From: Pyxicephalus adspersus
Lineage: Eukaryota; Chordata; Amphibia; Anura; Pyxicephalidae
Direction of reading: 5' to 3'
Length of the DNA stretch: 64,000 bases
Assembly (NCBI RefSeq): GCF_032062135.1
Contig: NC_092859.1
Coordinates: 113,393,498-113,457,497, forward strand
The position numbers and the translations under genes were made by a program. This document shows, piece after piece, positions 13,500 through 24,570 of this stretch; the first letter of the stretch is position 1, and each line of letters opens with the position of its first letter. The notes below the pieces were generated by a model. The model was not told where the DNA came from, did no database searches, and saw only the letters and a program-made list of their open reading frames with translations.

Positions 13500-13800
13500 A
13501 GAATTTGTTTCAAAAACTACCAGCGACTGACCTATATGCTTCCTACAGAGCACTAGCACCTGGACAATACACTTTACAGAAAGCATTGAGAATGAGACCA
13601 TAATGTTTCTACAAGACACCAAGGGCTGGAACACATACTGTATTTTCACCTGGCACCATGGACTGAGTAACTTACCACTAACTGGAAAGTAGATACTGGA
13701 CCAGATATTGTGTACTGGAATTAAAGACTGGGAAATCAATTTTGTACTGGACAACAGCAATTTCACAGACAACCAGGGACTGAGTGATGTATCATACACC
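13500..13800. repeat. Degenerate minisatellite, about 32-38 bp units
   Basis: There are repeated blocks of the type 'caccaaggGCTGGaacacatactgt', 'caccatggACTGagtaactt', 'gatactggaccagatattgt' and 'aaccagggACTGagtgatg'. Units vary in length and are badly decayed. The minus-strand open frame across it is a shadow. Confidence 0.45.
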
Positions 13801-14184
13801 AAAATTACATGTATTTTCTCAGAATTACAATATTATGTCAGGCATACTCAATTTGGAAACACCACAGTTTATGGAATTTTACAAATAGCTACATTTTACA
13901 CAGTTATTTTCTGCGCTCAGAATTGGCAGCACACTTTACCATGGAGCACTCATAAAGGCCCTAATGAAAACAGGACAGGCTTACAGGTTTGGTGTACATA
14001 ATATTACAAAGAGCAGTGACAATATGCAAAATATAGTAACTTACAACAGCCAATCAAGTTTAGGATATCTAGAGGAACTTATCATAAATCAAATACAATT
14101 TCTGTGATTGGTGACTCACAGAGCGGGTACAAGTATGGTGAAATGATTTAAAAAAATGCTATAAAGGGGTCAGGGAAGAAAAGG

Positions 14185-14506
14185 TATTATTATTAGCCAA
14201 TATTTATATAGCCATGACATATTATGCAGCACTTCACAAAACCCATAGTCATATCACTAACTGTCTCTCAAAGGGGCTCGTCCCTACCATAGTCATATGC
14301 CAATATTGTAGTCTACGGACAATTTTTGAAAGCTGATAATTCTAACTGCATGTTTTTTGGGATGTGGGAGGAAACTGGAGTACCCAGAGAAAACCAACGC
14401 AGACACAGGGAGAACATACAAACTCCTTCCAGATAGAGTCCAGGCTGAAATTTAAACCTGGGACCTAGTGCTGCGAAGGCCTGAATGCTAACCACATGCT
14501 GCCTGT
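14185..14506 (-). repeat. tRNA-derived SINE, near full length, minus strand
   Basis: Read on the minus strand, the head has an A-box-like 'catgtggttagcattcagg' and a B-box-like 'ggtttaaatttcagcc', typical of a tRNA-derived promoter. A central region follows with the reverse of 'gatgtgggaggaaactggagt', and the tail ends in 'gctatataaatat' and TAA repeats. The tail resembles that of the local L2/CR1-type LINE, so the element was probably mobilised by it. Confidence 0.72.
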
Positions 14507-16399
14507 ATGTTGATCATATATGTTCTTAATGGCAGATTTACTTTTTTAGTGAAATATGAATTCCAATTGGTTACTACAATTTTCACTTTTGTTTTATAAT
14601 AACCCCATATCATACCATATCACACTGTATGCATGGTACACCTAAAGGGGGACAAGTCTGCAATGAAAGGTTAGGTTAATTAGGTTTTTATAATGCTTAT
14701 CTAAATTTTTCTCATCTGTATACATTTCAAATAAAACTTTAAATTTCAAATTCAACATTTGGGTTTGAAATAATTCCACATTTTGTACCTCATTTTGTAT
14801 TCATAGTAGCAGTTTGCTGCATTTAAGTTCTTATTTATTATATCTTTCACATCTCGTGCTTTAATTTGTGTGTGCTGGGTCTATTATTGACTGGGGTTAA
14901 AAACAGTGCAAAATAATCGTTATGAGGAATACACACTAACAATGTTACAGCATGAGCAGATGTCTGTGTTGAATGTCTTGGGCTAAGTCTACATAGACTG
15001 TTTGCCCGAGTTTAATGCAGTTTTTAAAAACTCCTGTTTGAAATTCTCATTCATTCAAATTGGCTAGTTCACACCAAAGCATTTTGTTTAAAGGCTGCAA
15101 AGAGAATGCATCCTGCAGATTGTGGACAGTACTTAAGTGCCCATAAACGCTTGCAAATGCCCCACTTAATATCACCTACAAATGTATGAGGTATTCATTA
15201 ATGTTGGTTATTTATGTGGATCTACAAATGTTTGTTAGATGATTGAATGATTTCTAGACAGTTTATCCCAAAATAATTCTTCTCTGTCACATAGCTTGGT
15301 TTTAAACACCTTTAAAATGCTTAAAAACTCAGACAAAAGCTGCATCACCATTTAAAAATACCATCAGTGTAGACTTAGCCTTATATTTTTTCTATTGACT
15401 ATTTGTTTGTGACTTTGAGTTCTTTTTTAATGTTTTCAATGAAAAAATATCAATCAGTAATAAAAGCCCCACCTTCTTAATAAGAACATAGGCTGGTAAT
15501 CTGGTTTATTCAGTAATGTTAAATAGACCCAGCTGCAGACCATTCATTAAAACAATATTGCAGTTACATACTTTATGTATGGTATTACACATTTACAAAA
15601 CTTGTGTACACATCTAAAGCCGTGAGACTGCTGCTGGGAGCCGCCATCCAAGATGTAGTGTATTGAGCCCCACAAGCCGTTATCCAAGTGACACTCCAAG
15701 GTGTTTTCAAAAAATAAAAGTCTATGTAGGGAAGTTAGGGGCAGAGGAGATGGGCCAGAACAGAGAGTATTTAGACACTACAAGAAAAGAAGAGGGCTAT
15801 GGTGTGATAGGAGGAGTATGACATAGCTGTGCTAGGGAATTTACTATTTCTGGAATGTTTGACTTCCCTAGTAAGTCCAAAGGTACATTTAAAGTGAATA
15901 CATTATTGTAAATAGAAGGGAAAATGCTGCTAAACTATTTAAAAAAAAAAAAGATTACATAAAAGCAAATTACTGCTTTTTTTGTGCTTTTACTTGCAAT
16001 CTTTTAGGTTACTTGGAGCCTGACCACTCATCTTTAAAGAGGCCCATTATTACAATACCCAGTTCCATTTGCACAGATTCCCATAGGACCTGTGTTTATC
16101 CGTATAGATCCTCAATGACTCCTCCTGCTGAGTTATATTCCAGAGGACATATGAGACTGTGAATCCCCTGTGAAGTGTTAGTTTCTAAAGAGACTTCTGG
16201 GGACAATTTATGTTTAATTAAGCAGCATTTAATGGTGTTTATAAATGCTTTTTTTCAAACACTTACTGTTAATTATTGATGTATTCATAATACCACAGTT
16301 AGTCTTCTGTACTGCAGGAATCCATAATTTATTTTATTCTATTCAATGTATTTCCTACTTGCTATTACTATAGTGTCAGAGAGCAGGATCAGTTTGTTA

Positions 16400-16660
16400 C
16401 CAATCACATGCTTTCTCCATTGCCCTGCCCAACACATGGCCTATGGGCTGTATGCGGCCCACCAACCCTCAAAGTGTGGCCTGCTGTGTTTTGGCCCGGG
16501 TCCGTCACCTGTTGGGCACCAACTGGGGCATTACAGAGCAGCACAGGGATGTCACCGAGCTCTCTGCATTCCAGCACCTGGCATTATAAAAGAAGTAGTG
16601 TCAGATCCACCAAAACATGGTTCCAGTTTTACTTGGGAGAAAGCAGAATTTGATCAGGTA
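16400..16660. repeat. Unnamed GC-richer interspersed repeat
   Basis: The segment around 'gtatgcggcccaccaaccct' and 'tttggcccgggtccgtcacc' is far more GC-rich than its flanks and resembles the ends of hAT-type non-autonomous elements. The terminal repeats cannot be closed. Open frames on the plus strand here are not coiled coil and not in CCDC136 phase. Confidence 0.3.
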
Positions 16661-16664
16661 AGTG

Positions 16665-16990
16665 ACACTCTTGCCATCATGAGGGTAATATTGTTACACT
16701 GACACAAATGTGGGGATATTATTACTGTTACTGACACAATTGTAAGATTTGTTTTTGCAGCTACTAATGTTAATGCTGGAGAATTTTACTGCATCCACTG
16801 ACAACAATGTGGGGTTTATTTTTGTGAACACAGACACCAATGAAAGGGTTATTATTGTGGTCATTGACAACAATGTGGAGAGGTATTACTGAAGTTATTA
16901 GGGCCAATATGGGAGTTATTATTGCAGTCCCCAACACCAATGTGGGGCTTATTATTGTGATAACTGATACCAAAAATAGGGCTTATTTTA
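16665..16990. repeat. Degenerate minisatellite, about 33-bp unit
   Basis: Successive units resemble 'ggttattattgtggtcattg' followed by 'acaccaatgtgg'. At least seven recognisable units are present, with lengths of about 31 to 36 bp. The best-preserved units lie at 16812-16978. Confidence 0.65.
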
Positions 16991-18224
16991 CTCCCATTTT
17001 GTCTTTAGGATATGTTGTGGCACAGTATAACCAACATTTTCTGTAAATGCTGTAAATGTGCATTACAGCCTGTTCCTTTTTGAACAGACTGCCTAATTTG
17101 ATTTATTACACGTCAACACGTAACACATGCCACTATTTAGCATCCTTCCTAATGTGTCGGGGCAGAACTTGCTACCCTCCATAATTTTAACGTTAGCCAC
17201 CATTGTTCTATTACATTTCCTTGCATACTCCCTTCCAGCTACGTATATCACAAGGCTGACTCTGATCACTGAGCTCTAGCATGAACAACTCACAGCAAAA
17301 ATGTTTCTTGCTTCCAATAATATAACTGAGGTAGGAATAGAAATAATGAACAATTGCTAGTTGTTTTTGAAGCAAGGAATCTGTCTTTATACATTTATAA
17401 TCACTGGACAAAAGGCTGTGAGTTATAAATCCTTAAAACTCTACCCTAATATCAAATAAGGTTAGTTCAGTTCAGTTTTTCCCCTAAATCTCTACTTCTA
17501 TACCTGACAGATGTATTAACACTTCTGCACCAAAAAATACATTTTTTGGCTAAAGGTCTATTGTACATTGTGCACTTGTCATGTTTTGAGTGTGCTAGTT
17601 GCCTGGATGTAATCTATGAAACGTTTATAACCATTTGATTTTTGTTTATGCCCTGTCTTTTTTTTATTTTGTTTATAATATTTGTTGTACTAAACAGAAC
17701 ACTATGAAAGTGTTATGCATGTTAAATATCCTGTTTCGCCCAGCAGTCTAACATATTATTTACTACTTTCCTTCTGGAAGTGTTAAAGCTGACATTTTTT
17801 CTGCTATTACGTTTTCTGATTTTGCTTCAGCAAAACACATCTTACCTCTGGCAGAAGGTTGGTCACCTCATACTGGTAATACGACTAATGTTACCCAAGC
17901 TACCCACTGGCTGTTGTCTGCCATTAAAAAGGAAGGGCAACCAGGGGTCCAATATACAAAGACAATCTATAAGCTTGGATTGACTGAGCTTTTGTTTTTA
18001 ATTTTCCAGTCAATTTAATGAGATGTAATAGGATCAGAAAAGAAAAATTAGTAATACTGATCAGCTACTTTCCACTTTCCCCTACAGCTTGATTTTAATG
18101 AACGCTTGGATATGTCAAAAAAAGGATGATGATTTTATAGGAAAATCGTAATTAAATCAATTTTTTTTTAATATATTTAAATGGTATATAAATCCATTTT
18201 AAATAGATTTTATTATAAAGTGGT

Positions 18225-18620
18225 AATGTCGCTGGTGGTTGCCTGAGGTGATGGAGGTGGCCTCTTTTGCCAATTTGGCCCCGGTGGCCCTGATTTTAAC
18301 GACAGAGGGTACTGGGTGTCATGAGGGCACAAGTGCCAGTACACAAGGTACAGAAGCACAGATCAGAGGCGGGTTGAGTAAAAGGCAGAGAATCAGCCAG
18401 GTGCTGGCAAGTGCGGTAGAATAACAGTAGGCAATGCAGGTCTAAGGACAAGCCAAAATCATCAATAGTTAGACAGAGTCCATATAATGTAACAAGAAGT
18501 TGATCCAAGATCAAAGTCAGGGTACAATCCACCATAAGTGATTCTGAACATAGGTCAGAAGAGGTGCATACAAGGCTAAAGACCAGTCAGCAAGGTAGCA
18601 GACTAGAGACCGGGTTTAAC
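18225..18620. repeat. Probable interspersed repeat, family not named
   Basis: The text is purine-rich and recurrently patterned ('cagagaatcagccaggtgct', 'ggtctaaggacaagcc', 'gatccaagatcaaagtcagg'), similar to a dispersed amphibian repeat I recall. There are no ends, no coding domain, and the open frames on both strands overlap. Confidence 0.3.
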
Positions 18621-19418
18621 TGCTGACACTGCTGAGGAATGCATATGTGCATGAGCATGTTTGTGCACAGATACGCATACAAGTATGGGCACACGCCTGC
18701 TCAAATCTTTTCTTACTGGTATGCACATGAACATGAGCATGTGTCCTAACTAATCCACATGCTTTTTTCCTTACAGCTAAGGGGTTACTACCAGTGTCAG
18801 GTTTTTATTGGCATCAGTATCTCTGTTAAGAATATTTACTCTCTTTTATTTGTCTATGTTAGCACTGTCACCAGGTGAGAGGAAAAAAACTAAATTTTGA
18901 GTTGCCAGGATAACAGGAATAGCGGAGAAATCTTCCAATGACAGCATTTGTTCCAGTGATAAATATCTAATAGGGCATTTCCCAAACTTTGGAGAACTTT
19001 CCTCTTTTCCTGTTGTGAAGGGAAAGGATTTTTTTCAAATGGGACAAACAACAACCTGCTCCCACCCAAAAAACTTTACTGAACCTTGTCTTTATTATTG
19101 GGCAAATGGCAGTAAAGCAAGCATTCTGCTATAAATACATGGGCAAGTCTGCATGGCAAAGGCACATTAAAAAAGCTAAGAATCTCTTAATTGGTGTCTG
19201 ACAGCAAGTGATCAACAAGACAACCATTTGTTATTTTAGAACTATGGCACACAGTCACATAAAGTAGATTGCTCATAAACATGGCTGAAAGTAACATGAA
19301 TATCGAAAATAGAGTTTTTATATTAATAAATTAGTTATGCAGAATCCACCGCATTTAATAAATGGCTGCATATGGAATGATTACATTTTTCTTACATCCC
19401 CTTCTTTCTCTTTCCCAG

Positions 19419-19505
19419 GCTGCTCTGTGGAATCCTCTCTTCCTCCTGGCAGTGGCCGCAGCTGTTGTATTATTATGTCCGAGTCTAAGAAGAGGCCCCG
19501 ACTGA
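19419..19505 (+). CDS. CCDC136: CCDC136 last coding exon: hydrophobic tail anchor and stop
   Basis: After a near-ideal acceptor (pyrimidine tract 'cttctttctctttcccag'), phase 0 reads 28 codons and TGA at 19503-19505. The peptide is AALWNPLFLLAVAAAVVLL, then CPSLRRGPD: about 17 hydrophobic residues followed by a short basic tail. This is the pattern of a C-terminal tail-anchored membrane protein. Mammalian CCDC136 also ends in a hydrophobic stretch (PLVGLVVISALLWCWWAE), so position, phase and character agree although the sequence is diverged. Family knowledge plus sequence suggest a coil facing the cytosol and anchored by this segment. The longer frames overlapping it run in another frame or on the minus strand. 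Confidence 0.82.
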   Translation, partial: AALWNPLFLLAVAAAVVLLCPSLRRGPD

Positions 19506-20229
19506 TTCTCAACAGGAACAACACAGTACAGCATTTCTACACAGACCAATATAGTGCACCTCCTGTATTTAGTGTCATCCATAACCACCTATTTATTATT
19601 CTGTTAATGTAACAAGAAGCTGCACAGTGTCTTCAGCACTCTAACACTCCATATACACCTAAATACAACACAACAATTTCCATCTACACAACACAGCATA
19701 GTGGGTAAAAAATACCCAGCATTGAAAGTGTTTTTTTTCAATGATTCTTGATGAATATAACACTTAGATCAATTCATAGAATAGTCTGTTACAGTGAGCA
19801 GTGTCTTTAAGAGCCAATACATGGCACATTGTTTAAACAAAGTGTATACAAATTCCATATAGCTGTTGCATTTTTATTTGTATCAGTCTAATGTATGTCA
19901 GTGTGGATCATTTTAGAAGTATCATCATTCAGTTTATAACAATGAAATTCTTTTTATTTCAAAGGCAGCAACTGGTATGTGTTATACACCCCTGCTTTAG
20001 CCCTGTCCCATGTAGAACAGTGTCTAAACGAAGAACTCCTATATATTCACGGATCACTTTTACAGTGCCGAAAGGAACATGGAGAATGGCTGCAATGGGC
20101 AGAACAATCATTTCCTTTAGACACTTTCATACATGAGGGTCAATGTAACTGTATTCAGTAGCAGGCTGCATGTTCTCTAGGGCCTTCAGAACTACAGGGG
20201 GAATGTTTGAATCATCTTTAAGTATTAAA
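19506..20229 (+). other. CCDC136: Probable CCDC136 3' UTR
   Basis: The sequence after the TGA has no splice-supported coding sequence. An ATTAAA signal at 20224-20229 is the first reasonable polyadenylation signal, so the transcript may end near 20,245. A 60-codon open stretch at 19979-20161 lies within it (see findings). The real end could be further right. Confidence 0.45.
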
Positions 20230-23200
20230 TCTTACTGTTCTTGGAACGTTTAAACTCTAACTTAGTTACCGCTTAGTTCTATGGTTATCATGTTATTTAT
20301 TACACTAATGTTCGAGTACTAGAGGTGCTATGCTACTATTTTATTTTATTTATTTTAGTATTTTATATGGTCATAGCCATGATAGTTAGGATAGTTTGAT
20401 ATATTAGCTGTTTATTTAAAGAGCCAACTAAGTAGACCTTTCTGTTGTGCGATATGGGTGCTAAGCTTTACCTTTTCCTATCTTTAACTGTATACCTGAT
20501 TTTAAAGATTACCAGCTACTTTTATAGTAACGTATAGCCTTTTGTTTCCTTTTTAGGATTGGGATTATCAGTGTAGGTTCACTTTATATTACAGAAGGAA
20601 CCATCCAATGAATAATGTATAAAACAGCAAAGCCATCTAAGATTTAGTATAGTTACCATTAACACACATAAGGAAAATGCTTTATAAAGATTGATTGATT
20701 CATGATATTGTAGAATCCAGCCAAAATATCTTTTAGTTTTGGAGAGTAAAAAAGGGGTTGAATCATTTTGCTTATTAAACTGAATTATCACTCTGTAATA
20801 TTCACTTAGATTAGTGAATGAAGCGAAGCCTAGCTATCCAATCATGTGCATGGATTGGGTATACCTTGCAAAGTAATGCATTCAATAAGCTATGTAATAC
20901 TTGTAACAGCCCAAACTTTAGTAAATCAACCCCAATGAGTACTAAACCCCAGAAGGTGTGCTGGCTAAACTTAGGGTATTATAAAAAAAAAGGTAGATTC
21001 AAAGTACAAAACTTTGATGTTTTTTTTAATAACTATATAATTCCCCTAACCCATCAAGCATGTAAAACCTCTTCAGATACAAAAGCAAAATATAGTACCC
21101 AGTTCAAAACTGGACGAATACATACACAAATGTATATCAATCCATATAATATTATGAAGATTTCCCTCCCAGTCAGTCTATTTGACAGGTACCAGAAGTA
21201 AGGGAATTCCCTATTTGATGGGCGGACATCAAACAGAAAAGTTAGCCAGGGGAAATCTCCCAATAGTAAGGAAGGTTTAGTATTTCTCTCAGAAAATATT
21301 TGCTGTATATTTTCCCCAAAGAGATTTCCTCTTACTTTTCATCCAAGTGACTGATGCCAGGCAGAAAAGGAAACTTTTTGAGAGCAAAATGGTGATCTGA
21401 GATCTTTAGATGGCACGTTTGTGTTCTCTCGATTTTTGAAATCCTAAATACAATTTAAATCACAATTTTTACACTCCAAATTGATAAAAGAGGCAACAGG
21501 TTTTGTTACGTGGTGATAAGGGTTTCAAAAGTAGTAAATGCCCATACTGTATTATTCCTAAAATAGCAAACATAAGCTCCATTCACTTGAATAGAGAACC
21601 TGATCACCATATTCGGAAACAGCTTCCACAGCCTATTCACTTTCGTTGCAGCTGCACACTCCTATTTTGTATTGTGGTAATTGCAGCAAAAGTGGCAATC
21701 AGGGTGAAACAACCACCATTTTCCATAGGCCTACTACAATTTCCATAGGCCTACTTAAGGAAATTGATGAAGCCGGAATAAAGTGCCAGAAAATAGGTAA
21801 CACCTAATCATAACATTGGCATTCATTCAAAAGAAGTGGTAATCTTTTCTACTGATGGCCACTTCTATAACTGTGGTGATGCTAAATATACTGCTACTTT
21901 AATAAAAAGAAAAAAACTTTTCTAGATTGCCCTTTTTATAAATGTAACAGAAAAACGTATTCTACCTCTTTACCCCTCTATTCAAATATAAAACAACATT
22001 TTGGCTGGAATTGGACTTTAAGAAGCCCACAGGACCTTAGGGCCAAATGCTGTACAAACCTTGCATGCTCATTGGTGAGCTTGTCTAACAAGATTCCCGT
22101 GCTAATGGCTTTGTGTGTTTAGGTGCACTATTACCCATTCAGGTAGGTTTCACTTGGTCACTTTTAAGGATACTTTGTTGTTTTGTGGACTTTGAGATTC
22201 TAATAATAACAGGTTGTGTGCTTTTGTGTAACGAATATGTTTTTAAAAAGTACAGCATACAATTAAAGTTTCTGATAATGATGTGATCAGTAAAATGCAG
22301 ATCATTTTTGATAACATGTTAACAGGGTTTCCAATAGTAAGGAGGAACTGAATATTATTAATATTTAAAGCCATTTAAAATATTTAAAATTTATTAATAT
22401 TAAAGCCATAGTTGGAGGATAAATTTGGGATTTGGTGCTTCCTTATTGTACACTAAAATAGTATATAAAAAAAGTTCTTTTTTCTTTCATTCTGTGTTAT
22501 AAACTTTGTTAGAGGTAGTCATTTTTTGGTAAAATACACAAGATATGTCTGACAAACACTTAAAACATGCAGAGACCATCAGTCGACATATAATGATTTT
22601 GGAACGGATTGCTATTTTTATGGCTTGGGAAAAATATATACTATTATCAGGTTTTTATTGTTATCCAATACCCCAATAGAAGGTTCTTCCTGTTTATCTG
22701 ATCTCCTGTTTGTGTGACATTGTGATAAAAAATTGTCACTGGCATAGGAAGACAAAGACATTATAATAACATGATAAAGGTTCTACTTATTCCCTGATTT
22801 ACAGAAAATGGGTGACTTGGTGCAGTTTGAAGTTAATGTTTGGCTAATTAACATTAAGACATTCAACTTTAATATGTCATGTTTAGAACACCCTACGTAT
22901 TCTAAGATTTTGTCATCTACATCATGGCTCCCATACTGTGTAAACTTTGCTGACCAAACTGTTGCAGATTTGTTCTGACTGTTATGTCATGTTAGTTAAT
23001 AAAATAGCAAAAGCGCAGCAAATAATAGCATGTCTTAGTACAAGCCAGAAATATGTAATATGGTGATGTCCATATCATTGCAGATAGTGTCCAAGCCATA
23101 GCAGAGTATATTTAATTTGCAGAAGATAGATAGATATATGCTTTTGTTTATTAGTACATTTGAAAGTTGGCTGAACATTTTGTTTCTTGTTCATTTCGTT

Positions 23201-24289
23201 TTCAGAAGCAGACCATAGCTGGGAGATGGCAGATTTGGGGCCCCAGTTACTATAATAGCAATTATAAGGAAGTGTCCAGTGCAGCAGGATAATGCAGGGA
23301 CCAAAGGGCCTCAACATTTTTAAGCTGATAAATGTATCAAAAATTTTGTTTCCTGCTTATGGCCACCCCTGGTGGTTTAGGTTTTATGGTCATACTTACA
23401 AGTGTACTCTGGGGGTTAAAAGTTATGTTGGGAAAATTCAAATGAAATCAATCTTCCTGAAATAGCAAATAGCAAATTGCAGTCATGTACTATGGACCAG
23501 AAACTATTCAGCTCACATCTTAAAGTTTTTTTTATATAAATGGCCAAAATGTTAGTCATTGCTTAACTGTTATTACTAAAGTTTTGTAAATAGAACCTGT
23601 GATCAATCACAGCTTTCAGATCTAAATCTGCACTGAGCTGCTACTTTATGCTCAAGAGCCCCCAGTCTCCATGGCATGCTAATTTCAACCAACCTTTCTT
23701 TCTCTCTTCTCTTCTCTCTTTTTCTCTCTTTCTCTAACTTAAATATTCACTTTGACGTTATCCACATTTTATCCCAAAGTGATCACTAGAAGAACTATGC
23801 TCACTTTTTAAGGTTAAGCTTATGTGAGATCCAAAAATTAGGTTCATTTCGTTATTAACTGTCTAGCTTTTAAGCATGAGGCCTCTGCAGAAGACTTAGA
23901 TGCATAACGTGTTTGAAAAGCTGGAAAGGCATTCAACCAAAGCAAAGCTACATAATCCTTTGTCTTTAGTGAACAGCAGACTTAATATACAATATGATAA
24001 ATCAATTTAATCAGTTTATTAGAATAAAACAATACAAATGGTTGCAAAAGTGCTATAAAACCTAATGACTGCTTTTTGGTGGAAAGCATTGATAACGTGA
24101 GCAGAATGCAACAACAGAGGGTTCAAGCATGCCAGGACTTACTGGCATCCAAAAATTCTTACTATATGAAAACATTTACTGTCATTTTGCTATCGGCTGT
24201 TCTTTAGTAAGAGCCTTCTTTTGCCTTTTTGCTTAGGCAGATATTCCAACAAAAAGCTGTATTAAGGTATAAATATACACATACACATT
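20230..24289. other. Intergenic, AT-rich, nothing recognised
   Basis: Both strands show only short, non-conserved frames. A 20-bp tandem duplication ('tttccataggcctact') lies at 21720-21755 and a CT-rich tract at 23693-23737. I see no exon or named repeat. Confidence 0.5.
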
Positions 24290-24535
24290 CTTTCCCATGA
24301 CCTGCCCACCCTAATCCTTGGTGATTTTAATGTTGCAATGGATGAGCCCAACCTTCCCTCCTCAACCAAACTGCTCTCCATTACCTCCTCATTTGGACTC
24401 ACACAGCACATCAATGGCTCTTCGGGGCAGGGTCCTCTCCTCCTGTATCACTGTCTGTATTAGTCTGTCATTTGCAATCCCTATTTAATGTACAGAGCTG
24501 CGTAATATGTTGGTGCTATATAAATCCTGTTTATT

Positions 24536-24569
<34 letters not shown>

Positions 24570-24570
24570 T
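24290..24570 (+). mobile_element. L2/CR1-type LINE copy with internal deletion
   Basis: The left half encodes LILGDFNVAMDEPN (GDFN at 24320-24331) and then FGLTQHIN, the C-terminal signature of the apurinic-like endonuclease of L2/CR1-type LINEs. At about 24418 this is joined straight to the 3' tail ('tcttcggggcagggtcctct', then 'gcgtaatatgttggtgctat') ending in an (AAT)n tract at 24535-24570. The reverse transcriptase and most of the element are missing. Confidence 0.8.

Larger units (their letters stand above)
8120..19418 (+). other. CCDC136: Large CCDC136 intron (about 11.3 kb) rich in repeats
   Basis: This interval ends at the strong acceptor 'ctttctctttcccag'. It holds a GC-rich MITE, a foldback, a palindromic MITE, a SINE and two degenerate minisatellites (listed separately). 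About 10.95-11.83 kb is strikingly pyrimidine-rich and yields spurious plus-strand frames. About 14.6-16.3, 17.0-18.2 and 18.7-19.4 kb show nothing I recognise. No coiled-coil exon of the mammalian long isoform was found. Confidence 0.6.
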
